Counted from the stretch's first letter, positions 7,790 through 13,424 are shown. The stretch is DNA of 15,490 nt from Hyphomicrobiaceae bacterium (GCA_021775715.1 JAJFHI010000029.1:1-15490), one strand, 5' to 3'. Numbers and translations: made by a program. The notes: generated by a model not told the origin, from the sequence alone.

Positions 7790-10044
7790 GTGGATGAGAC
7801 CTCGCTTGCGTTGGCAGGTGCCTTGCGACGATCCTCGCCTTCCGGCGCGCGGCGCTCTTTGTCGTCTGGTGCGCCACGATTGGCCTGGCGCCGTTCTCCC
7901 TGGCGGCCAGCGGGTTGGAACATTTTCATGACCTCATCGCGTGTGCCGAAAGCGCGCTGGAGGCCTTTGTCGATGTAGAGGAGAAGGTCGGCTTTGCCGA
8001 TTGCCTGTACGCGGTGCGAGACCAGCACGACGGCCTGTTTGCGTTCGCGCATGCCGTCAATCGCGGCGGCCAAAGCTTCGTCGCCGATGCGGTCGAGGTT
8101 GGCGTTGGGTTCGTCAAGCACAACAATGGCTGGATCGCCAAACAACGCGCGTGCCAAGGCAACGCGCTGTCGTTGACCACCTGACAGGTATGCCCCATGT
8201 CCGCCAAGTTCAGTGTCGTAGCCGTTTGGCAGGTTCAGGATAAGGTCATGAGCATGTGCCCGTTTTGCAGCCGTGATGATGTCTTCATCGCGCGCGTTGT
8301 CCCTGAATCGGGCAATGTTGTCTCTTACGGTGCCAGCAAATAGATCGACGTTTTGTGGCAAATAGCCGATGTGCTGGCCAAGTGCTTCGCCATCCCATTG
8401 ATCAAGCCGTGCGCCGTCAATCTTGATGGTTCCGGCGGCGGGTGGCCACAGACCGACGACCGCGCGGGCAAGGGTTGATTTTCCTGAGGCACTTGGGCCG
8501 ATGACGGCGAGCATCTGGCCCGGTTCAACATCGAATGTGACACCACCGAGGATCAGTTTGCGGCTGTCAGGAGCAGAAACACGCAAACCGGAAACGGACA
8601 GGTGTCCTTTCGGGGCGGGGAGCGCAGTGACAGGTGGCGGTGGCGGAATGACCTCCAACAACTCTTCCAGATGATCAAAGCTTTCGCGCGCTTTGAGGAA
8701 ATTGCGCCAGTGGCCGATGGCTTGTTCAACCGGTGCCAGCGCGCGCCCGAAGATGATCGTAGCAGCAACAATGGAGCCAGCCGAGATGTCGCCATTGATT
8801 GCGAGGACGGCGCCAATCGCAAGCATCATAGATTGCAACAGGAGCCGCAGCGACTTTGTCAGCGCTGACATTGAACCAAGGCGGTCCGCCGTGAGTGTCT
8901 GCCAGGCGAGGGCTTCCTGGTTTGCAGACTGCCAACGCTGGCGATAAGCCGACAGCATACCCATGGCCGCAATGGCTTCGGCGTTGCGCTGGCCACTTTC
9001 AGCCAATTCGAGGCTCTTTGCTGCCGAACGACCGGCTTCGAGCATCGGGCGACGGCTGCGAATTTCACCGGCCCAGGCAAGGCTCAAAAGAACGGCTGCG
9101 CCCAGTACGGCTGCGACGCCAAGTACCCAGTGCAGCATGAAGATGACGAACAGGTAGATTGGGGTCCACGGCGCATCGAAGAATGTCAGTGGGCCGTTGC
9201 TGGCAAGAAACTGGCGGACGTGATCAAGCTCGCGCAACGCGGCGACTGGCTTGCCGGAGGTCGATAGGCTTTGTTTGAGAGCAGCCTGGAAGACACGGTC
9301 GGAGATGCGTCCATCGACATCGACGCCAATGCGGGTGACGACGCGTGAGCGGGTGAGTTCAAGCAGTCCGATGATGACGTAGAGTGCCGCGGTCATAACT
9401 GAAAGCGCGATCAGGGTCGGGATCGAACCTGACGTCATGACCCGATCGTAGACCTGCAGCATGAACAACGGTCCCGCCAGCATCAAAACATTGATGACGA
9501 AGCTGAACAGACCGGTTGAGACAAATGCCTTGCGGCTAAAGTTGACGGCCTGGCGAAGTTCGCTCATCTCGCCGGGGCGGCCTGAAGGCTTATCGCGAGT
9601 CTGAGGTTGGTCTTGGGAAGGTGCCGCTTTCGAGATAGATGGCGGCGCGTCGTCTTTCGGCGTGACGGCTTCAGTAAAGGCCTTTTGCGCCTTGTCGATC
9701 ACGCCATCGTTGTGGGGTTGCCGGGCATGGGCGGGCGCGGTGTTGTTGGTTGCAGGTTGGTCTGGTGTTGCCTTGTCGGCAATGCTGGCAGAGCGTGAGG
9801 GAGGAGCTTTGCCGGTTGGGGCACGTGCGGGTTCGGTCTTTGCGGCGGATGGCAGAACAATCTTTTCGCCCTCATCGCGCGGCGTTGCTGGCTCGCCATC
9901 GCCGCCACGTCCACGCGGCGTGTCAATTGCGGTCACGGTGATCCCGGGGCCAGGGTTGCGCAGCAACGTCTCAAGACGCTGCGTTGCCTCGTGCATGCGC
10001 GCGGCGTCGTCCGGGTTGGATGATCTTGGTTTAGGTTGCGCCAC
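7786..10044 (-). CDS. Type I secretion ABC transporter/permease, PrtD/PrsD family, with a long disordered N-terminal extension
   Basis: Inner-membrane ATP-driven exporter of 752 residues for an unfolded protein with a C-terminal signal. Residues 1 to about 163 are polar and Pro/Ala/Asp/Lys-rich. The permease core begins near 165 and shows the family block LAGPLFMLQVYDRV (189-202). The ATPase has Walker A GPSASGKST (516-524), Q-loop Q564 in YLPQNVDLFAGT, signature LSGGQ (620-624), Walker B VVLDEP (641-646), D-loop ANLD (648-651) and switch His677. All are intact, so it should be active. There is no C39 peptidase-like domain of the HlyB kind. PrtD proteins are usually about 580 residues, so the N-terminal extension and the charged C-terminal tail (710-752) are extra. 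The start is GTG at 10044-10042 with no clear Shine-Dalgarno sequence; an in-frame ATG at residue 17 is an alternative. Confidence 0.92.
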   Translation of the reverse strand: MAQPKPRSSNPDDAARMHEATQRLETLLRNPGPGITVTAIDTPRGRGGDGEPATPRDEGEKIVLPSAAKTEPARAPTGKAPPSRSASIADKATPDQPATNNTAPAHARQPHNDGVIDKAQKAFTEAVTPKDDAPPSISKAAPSQDQPQTRDKPSGRPGEMSELRQAVNFSRKAFVSTGLFSFVINVLMLAGPLFMLQVYDRVMTSGSIPTLIALSVMTAALYVIIGLLELTRSRVVTRIGVDVDGRISDRVFQAALKQSLSTSGKPVAALRELDHVRQFLASNGPLTFFDAPWTPIYLFVIFMLHWVLGVAAVLGAAVLLSLAWAGEIRSRRPMLEAGRSAAKSLELAESGQRNAEAIAAMGMLSAYRQRWQSANQEALAWQTLTADRLGSMSALTKSLRLLLQSMMLAIGAVLAINGDISAGSIVAATIIFGRALAPVEQAIGHWRNFLKARESFDHLEELLEVIPPPPPVTALPAPKGHLSVSGLRVSAPDSRKLILGGVTFDVEPGQMLAVIGPSASGKSTLARAVVGLWPPAAGTIKIDGARLDQWDGEALGQHIGYLPQNVDLFAGTVRDNIARFRDNARDEDIITAAKRAHAHDLILNLPNGYDTELGGHGAYLSGGQRQRVALARALFGDPAIVVLDEPNANLDRIGDEALAAAIDGMRERKQAVVLVSHRVQAIGKADLLLYIDKGLQRAFGTRDEVMKMFQPAGRQGERRQANRGAPDDKERRAPEGEDRRKAPANASEVSST

Positions 10045-10368
10045 GACATGTCCACAAACGCACGGGAAGTCTCAATAGAAAACAACACGGGATACACGCC
10101 GTCGTTTGGACGGAAGTCCCCATTGCACTCAGCTTGACTATGGTCGCCAGAGCGTGAGGATTTCATTAAGGCCGTTTGTTAACGTGTCGTTCGTTGCTGC
10201 AATGTCCTGTAAGATCAATGTTACCGCTTATTATTTTCTGGATTTGCAACTTGTGTTCACACTTCGTTAGCTAATTCGCGTAACCTTTGAAGTCGTTATG
10301 GTGCGGTCACTCTTGTGCGGGCTGTACTACGTTTTTGAGTATGTTTTGATGATGGGCGTGAGCCGGTA
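10045..10368. other. Divergent intergenic region between the secretion operon and the small secreted-protein gene
   Basis: No gene is seen. The region must hold the promoters of the leftward secretion operon and of the rightward small gene. Two TTAA words at 10166-10169 and 10179-10182 are nine bases apart, not the seven of a CtrA box. A small palindrome GTGT-TC-ACAC lies at 10253-10262. I could not assign -35 and -10 boxes with confidence. Confidence 0.4.
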
Positions 10369-10410
10369 TTTTGGTTGGGGGTGTGCCTTCAAACCAAAAC
10401 GATCGCACCC
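10369..10410 (+). promoter_or_regulatory. Leader able to form an H-type pseudoknot directly before the ribosome binding site
   Basis: Stem 1 pairs TTTTGGTT (10369-10376) perfectly with AACCAAAA (10392-10399). Stem 2 pairs GGGTGTG (10379-10385), inside the loop of stem 1, with CGCACCC (10404-10410): seven pairs including one G-U. The order of segments is that of an H-type pseudoknot. It ends at the base before the Shine-Dalgarno sequence AAGGAG (10411-10416), so it could influence translation of the gene at 10423. The linker crossing stem 1 is only four bases, which is tight; the two stems might instead alternate. The pairing is seen in sequence; any function is inferred. Confidence 0.4.
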
Positions 10411-10422
10411 AAGGAGTAGAGT

Positions 10423-10752
10423 ATGCGTTTTAAAAAGCTTTCTGCCTTGGCTACTGCGGTCCTGGCATTAGGTCTTGCGGCTCCGATGCCCGCGAAGGCC
10501 TCCGACCGCCACTTGATCGGTCATCGCTATACCATTCATTCCCAACACGATCCCTATGCCTATCGCTACAAGCCGAATGGTTATTATCCGTACTACAACT
10601 CGGGCTACTGGCGTCCGCGTCACCTTGTGAAACGCCGGCGCGGTTTCCGCATTCCGCGCTATCACCAGGCCTGGGGTGCAACGAAACGCGGCTATAAACA
10701 TCGCCGTTGGCATAACGAACACCACGGCCGCCATCGCCGTTGGGACTGGTAG
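10423..10752 (+). CDS. Small secreted His/Tyr/Arg-rich protein of unknown function
   Basis: The 109-residue product begins with a classical signal peptide: MRFKK, a hydrophobic core to about residue 20, and a probable AKA cleavage site near residue 26. The mature part of about 83 residues is strongly basic and rich in His, Tyr, Arg and Trp. It contains a tyrosine-rich patch (YPYYNSGYW) and a His/Arg/Trp-rich tail (HHGRHRRWDW). I do not recognise a domain and see no Cys residues. A strong AAGGAG (10411-10416) lies seven bases before the ATG, and a clear terminator follows the stop, so this appears to be a single-gene transcript. The composition would suit binding of metals, polyanions or acidic polysaccharide, but that is only a guess. 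It is divergent from the secretion operon. The signal peptide points to Sec export, not type I secretion. Confidence 0.8.
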   Translation: MRFKKLSALATAVLALGLAAPMPAKASDRHLIGHRYTIHSQHDPYAYRYKPNGYYPYYNSGYWRPRHLVKRRRGFRIPRYHQAWGATKRGYKHRRWHNEHHGRHRRWDW

Positions 10753-10764
10753 AAGAGATTTGAG

Positions 10765-10795
10765 CCCGACACGAATTGCGTGTCGGGTTTTTTTT
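10765..10795 (+). terminator. Rho-independent terminator of the small secreted-protein gene
   Basis: CCCGACAC (10765-10772) pairs perfectly with GTGTCGGG (10780-10787). The stem can gain a ninth pair (10773 with 10779), leaving a five-base loop. Eight T residues follow at 10788-10795. It lies 12 bases after the TAG stop at 10750-10752. The reverse strand has no T-run after the stem, so it acts in the + direction. Confidence 0.93.
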
Positions 10796-10809
10796 GCCTC
10801 ACGCGCCGT

Positions 10810-10836
10810 CGTCACCCCGGCTTGACCGGGAATCCA
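10810..10836. repeat. Short palindromic repeat unit of the CGTCACCCCGG type
   Basis: The unit has CCCGG (10816-10820) and CCGGG (10826-10830) around a five-base loop, flanked by CGTCA on one side and GAATCCA on the other. From general knowledge, units of this form are scattered between genes of many alphaproteobacteria. A related unit lies inside rlmB at 12190-12211, and decayed pieces (ATTCCCGGCC) lie at 13505-13514 and 13562-13571. Confidence 0.6.
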
Positions 10837-10902
10837 AGTGGGCTTCAGCGTATTGATGAGTGGTGGATTATTGAGGTGGCTCAGGGCTTGGTTGAGAGGT
10901 TT

Positions 10903-11220
10903 GTTTTGCCTCACGGCTATTCCTCGCTCCGCTCAGGCCTCCGGCAGGGCGCTGCAACGCAGCGGGTCGCGGTGCTCCCCGGCCGTGCAATAAACGTTTC
11001 CCTTGGTCAGGTTGTCCGGAACACACAGGCGTGGATGCCTGCAACCCGCCGAGTTGATACGGCTGATGTGGTCCCGTATCGCGAGACCGCTATTGCCCCT
11101 CGTTCAATCTCACCGCGTGGCACCCGGGTGCGATGATGCGAGCGACGAGCGAGTGTCTGAATCGTTCCCGGCGCCGTGTGCAGCCTGCCCGCAGGGCAGA
11201 ATAGCGTGAGCACAAATAAC
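10903..11220 (-). repeat. Dispersed repeat, copy A (near full length)
   Basis: Read on the - strand, this stretch matches copy B over almost its whole length. Shared words in the same order, given in + coordinates, are the complements of GTGCTCACGCT (11203-11213), GAACGATTCAGACAC (11153-11167), TCTCGCGATACGG (11074-11086), CCGGACA (11013-11019), AAACGTTTA (10991-10999) and CGGGGAGCACCGCG (10968-10981). It holds a perfect hairpin GCTGC-N3-GCAGC at 10951-10963. It lies between the convergent small-protein gene and rlmB, in inverse orientation to copy B. No transposase or long open frame of protein character is present. Confidence 0.85.
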
Positions 11221-11224
11221 CCTT

Positions 11225-11367
11225 TGCGATGACGCGAGCGACGAGCGGGTGTCTGAATCGTTCCCGGCGCCGTGCGGAGCCTGACCACCAGCTCCGATCG
11301 TCCCACGTTCTTCCGCGTGGGGCGTGAATCGGCAGCGCAACAACCGGCAGAACAGCGTGAGCACCAA
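11225..11367 (-). repeat. Dispersed repeat, copy D (partial left end, with an insertion), tandem to copy A
   Basis: This repeats the first part of the family directly next to copy A: the complements of GAACGATTCAGACAC (11249-11263) and GTGCTCACGCT (11354-11364). Between these blocks it has about 60 bases absent from A and B. The extra piece includes a hairpin, CCCACG/CGTGGG (11302-11307/11316-11321). It ends a few bases from the rlmB stop codon (11371-11373), so the rlmB transcript should run through D and perhaps A. Confidence 0.75.
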
Positions 11368-11370
11368 AAA

Positions 11371-12282
11371 CTACCGCTTCATTGCCGCCAGGTGCAATGT
11401 AACGGCTGCAGCGTTTGAAACATTGAGGCTTGCGAGCGTGCCTGGGGCGGAGATGCGGCACAGCATCGTGCAGTTCTCAGACGTCAGTTGCCGTAGTCCC
11501 TTGCCTTCGGCACCAAGCACGATGGCCGTTGGTTTGGAAAAATCCTGATCTTCCAACTTGGCATCCGCGCTGCCTTCAAGACCGATGACCATGATGCCTT
11601 GCTTTTTTATGTCGTCTAGTGTGCGCGAGAGGTTTTGCACGCGCAGGATGGGCACCAGCTCTAACGCGCCGGAAGCAGATTTTGCCAACGTCGCATCAAG
11701 CGGTGGACTGTGACGCCAAGTCATGATGACGCCAGCCGCACCGAACACAGCCGCAGATCTCAATATTGCACCGACATTGTGGGGGTCGGTGATCTGGTCG
11801 AGCAGAACGATTGGTCCGGCGCTTGCTGCTTCGGTAATGTCTTCCAGGGCTGGCTCGGGCAACTGTGACGTTTCCAGCAGCGCGCCCTGATGGACGGTGT
11901 CGGGCCCGAGGATCTTGTCGAGATCTTTCGGGCGGACGAGGTCGTGGGCCGGCAATTCGCCTTCGATGCGTTCGCCCAACCGGCGCGCGGCATTTTCTGT
12001 CAGCGTCAAAGCGTGCGTTGTTCGTTTTGGGTTTGCCAACGCCGCGCTGACGGCATGGAGGCCGTAGATCCAGACGTGGTCGGGATTGGCGGGCGTTGCC
12101 GTGCGTTGGGCGGGTTTTGCACCACCACTCTTTGGTTTAGACGACCAGCCGCCCTTGCCACCTTTCGGACCGCCGGGTCCGCGATTTTTGTCATCCCGGC
12201 GCCAAGCCGGACGTCCGCCGGAAGGGGCAGGCTTCTTCGCAAATGGTTTGGGCGGGTCGTTTTCGGACAAGGGGGCGCTCAA
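11371..12282 (-). CDS. rlmB: 23S rRNA (guanosine-2'-O-)-methyltransferase RlmB (TrmH/SpoU family)
   Basis: A SPOUT-fold enzyme of 303 residues that methylates the 2'-OH of a guanosine in 23S rRNA (G2251 in E. coli) using S-adenosylmethionine. Residues 1-66 form a Gly/Lys/Pro-rich, probably disordered extension. The SpoU substrate-binding domain starts at WIYGLHAVSAAL (71-82). The catalytic domain shows motif 1 DPHNVGAILRSA (167-178, with N169 and R175), motif 2 VLGAEGKGLR (255-264) and motif 3 LASLNVSNAAA (283-293), which form the knot and cofactor site. The frame has a TGA two codons upstream and no ATG before the binding domain. The start is therefore TTG at 12282, or another non-ATG codon a little downstream. 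Methyltransferases of this family can be hard to tell apart (trmH, rlmB), but length and domain order favour RlmB. Confidence 0.88.
   Translation of the reverse strand: MSAPLSENDPPKPFAKKPAPSGGRPAWRRDDKNRGPGGPKGGKGGWSSKPKSGGAKPAQRTATPANPDHVWIYGLHAVSAALANPKRTTHALTLTENAARRLGERIEGELPAHDLVRPKDLDKILGPDTVHQGALLETSQLPEPALEDITEAASAGPIVLLDQITDPHNVGAILRSAAVFGAAGVIMTWRHSPPLDATLAKSASGALELVPILRVQNLSRTLDDIKKQGIMVIGLEGSADAKLEDQDFSKPTAIVLGAEGKGLRQLTSENCTMLCRISAPGTLASLNVSNAAAVTLHLAAMKR
12190..12211. repeat. Palindromic repeat unit inside the rlmB coding sequence
   Basis: GTCAT is followed by CCGGC (12196-12200), a five-base loop and GCCGG (12206-12210). The form resembles the intergenic unit at 10810-10836. 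It is read in frame as the RPAWRRDDK stretch (residues 24-32) of the disordered RlmB extension, where an insertion would do little harm. Confidence 0.45.
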
Positions 12283-12484
12283 GTCTCAGAATTGTTGCGG
12301 ATCGGGGCGGGGCAGTCGTTGGGCAGGCCGACGCTGGCTTGCGGAATAATGGGCTGGTTTACGCCAATGGCCGGGCAAAGTCATGCGGCACTGTTGCCAG
12401 ATACCGGGTTCGGCAGAAATCTCGGCCAATTGGCTTGATATCCCAGTTGACATCAGGCGGCACCATAAGCATAACGCCCAGGTT

Positions 12485-12517
12485 GCCCCGCGGCATTAGA
12501 GCGGGGCGATTTTGTTT
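12485..12517 (+). terminator. Terminator-like hairpin upstream of tRNA-Tyr with no visible gene before it
   Basis: GCCCCGC (12485-12491) pairs perfectly with GCGGGGC (12501-12507) around nine bases. GATTTTGTTT follows, a modest T-rich tail. On the + strand there is no gene upstream, since rlmB runs the other way. It may end an unseen short transcript, limit antisense reading out of rlmB, or simply be a hairpin in the tRNA promoter region. Confidence 0.35.
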
Positions 12518-12519
12518 AT

Positions 12520-12541
12520 GGATTGTATGCTTATGCAATCC
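12520..12541 (+). promoter_or_regulatory. Inverted repeat just upstream of tRNA-Tyr
   Basis: GGATTG (12520-12525) pairs with CAATCC (12536-12541). The stem extends inward through a G-U pair and two A-T pairs to a four-base loop. It ends 12 bases before the tRNA. It could be an operator, a 5' leader structure of the tRNA precursor, or chance. Confidence 0.3.
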
Positions 12542-12553
12542 GGGCAATGGCAC

Positions 12554-12639
12554 GGAGGAGTGCCCGAGTGGCTAAAGGGGACGGGCTGTAAACCCGTTGA
12601 CTTCGGTCTACGTTGGTTCGAATCCAACCTCCTCCACCA
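12554..12639 (+). tRNA. tRNA-Tyr (anticodon GTA)
   Basis: Class II tRNA of 86 bases with encoded CCA. Acceptor GGAGGAG (12554-12560) pairs perfectly with CTCCTCC (12629-12635); the discriminator is A and CCA is at 12637-12639. The anticodon stem ACGGG/CCCGT encloses the loop CTGTAAA, giving anticodon GTA. A long variable arm follows. The T arm GTTGG-TTCGAAT-CCAAC is perfect. Confidence 0.97.
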
Positions 12640-12667
12640 TCCCCGGTCTGATCGTTCGAGCGTCTAT

Positions 12668-12848
12668 CAGCGAGAACGTGGATCAGTCCTGAAAACAATG
12701 TTTTCTTACGACGCTGCCGATTCACGTCCCGCGGGGTGGTCGCGGAACGCTCGGAGCTTGGGTGATCGTTGGAGAACGTCGATTTCACTAACGGTTCACA
12801 TGTCACATGATAGGATGCGACATGATCGGAGTGGCCAGCGAGAACGTG
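12668..12848 (+). repeat. Degenerate direct repeat within the tRNA-Tyr/tRNA-Gly spacer
   Basis: CAGCGAGAACGTG occurs exactly at 12668-12680 and 12836-12848. The surrounding bases align loosely over about 45 bases, from a TGATCG word to a CTG-AAAA word. One copy starts shortly after tRNA-Tyr and the other ends just before tRNA-Gly. The spacer of 229 bases also holds a perfect palindrome, GAAAAC-AAT-GTTTTC, at 12691-12705. No gene is seen there. Confidence 0.5.
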
Positions 12849-12868
12849 AACCACTTCTGCAAAAGATC

Positions 12869-12942
12869 GCGGGCGTAGCATAATGGTAATGCGATAGCCT
12901 TCCAAGCTATTGACGCGGGTTCGATTCCCGCCGCCCGCTCCA
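12869..12942 (+). tRNA. tRNA-Gly (anticodon TCC)
   Basis: 74 bases with encoded CCA. Acceptor GCGGGCG (12869-12875) pairs with CGCCCGC (12932-12938); the discriminator is T and CCA is at 12940-12942. The anticodon stem ATAGC/GCTAT encloses CTTCCAA, giving TCC. The T arm GCGGG-TTCGATT-CCCGC is perfect. Tyr then Gly is a common tRNA order in alphaproteobacteria, often followed by tuf; no tuf is present here. Confidence 0.97.
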
Positions 12943-12989
12943 AACTCTCCACCATCTCAAGTCTATCCAACTCACTGAACGTGCCGTCA

Positions 12990-13057
12990 GCAAACCCGCG
13001 TTGGTTATGCTTGGCCGCCTGCCAGCGGCGTGGTTCGATTCCCTGGTGCCTGCTCCA
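12990..13057 (+). pseudogene. Decayed tRNA-Gly-like remnant
   Basis: The 3' half resembles a glycine tRNA. A stem GCCGC/GCGGC (13014-13018/13025-13029) closes a loop CTGCCA with an apparent GCC anticodon but only six bases. A TTCGATT T-loop follows (13034-13040), then CCTGCTCCA to 13057. One of the five T-stem pairs is broken, there is no variable loop, and the 5' acceptor strand pairs at only three positions. Similarity to the intact tRNA-Gly appears to continue a little beyond the CCA. I read it as a dead tandem duplicate; it should not be functional. Confidence 0.45.
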
Positions 13058-13101
13058 AAGCCCTTCATCATCTGAGATCGTACCAGCGTCCGAACCTGCG
13101 A

Positions 13102-13424
13102 GTTATTTGTGCTCACGCTATTCTGCCCTGCGGGCAGGCTGCGCACAGCGCCGGGAACGATTCAGACACTCGCTTGTCGCTCGCATCATCGCACCCGGGT
13201 GCCATGCGCCGAGATCGCGCAAAGGGAAACAACGGTCTCGCGATACGGCAACATCTTGCGGTATCTACTCGGCAGGTTGTGGGAATCCACGTCCGTATGT
13301 CCGGACAAACCGAGCAAGGGAAACGTTTATGCTAGAGGCCGGGGAGCACCGCGACCCGCCGCGTTGTGGCGCGCCCTCGCAGGGGCAGGTCGCGATAGCG
13401 ACCGGTGCGCCCCGTGAGAGAAAA
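13102..13424 (+). repeat. Dispersed repeat, copy B (near full length)
   Basis: Marker words in order: GTGCTCACGCT (13109-13119), GAACGATTCAGACAC (13155-13169), TCTCGCGATACGG (13236-13248), CCGGACA (13301-13307), AAACGTTTA (13321-13329), CGGGGAGCACCGCG (13340-13353) and GTGAGAG plus an A run at the end. The right end folds well. GGGG-A-GCACC (13341-13350) pairs with GGTGC-G-CCCC (13404-13413), nine pairs with one A-G mismatch. This encloses GCCGC-N3-GTGGC (13358-13370) and GGTCGC-GATA-GCGACC (13388-13403). It lies between the tRNA remnant and the SH3 gene, inverted relative to copy A. Confidence 0.85.

Noticed and set aside
10166..10182. Two TTAA words upstream of the small secreted-protein gene as a CtrA box
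   Set aside because: The spacing is nine bases, not seven.
12359..12553. Leftward frame of 64 codons upstream of rlmB
   Set aside because: It runs through the tRNA-Tyr upstream hairpins, has no clear ribosome binding site and no recognisable family. A short internal frame is possible but unsupported.
12531..13146. Leftward frames giving peptides such as GGGWIRTNVDRSQ and GRRESNPRQ
   Set aside because: These are antisense readings of tRNA-Tyr and tRNA-Gly, a well-known source of false hypothetical proteins.
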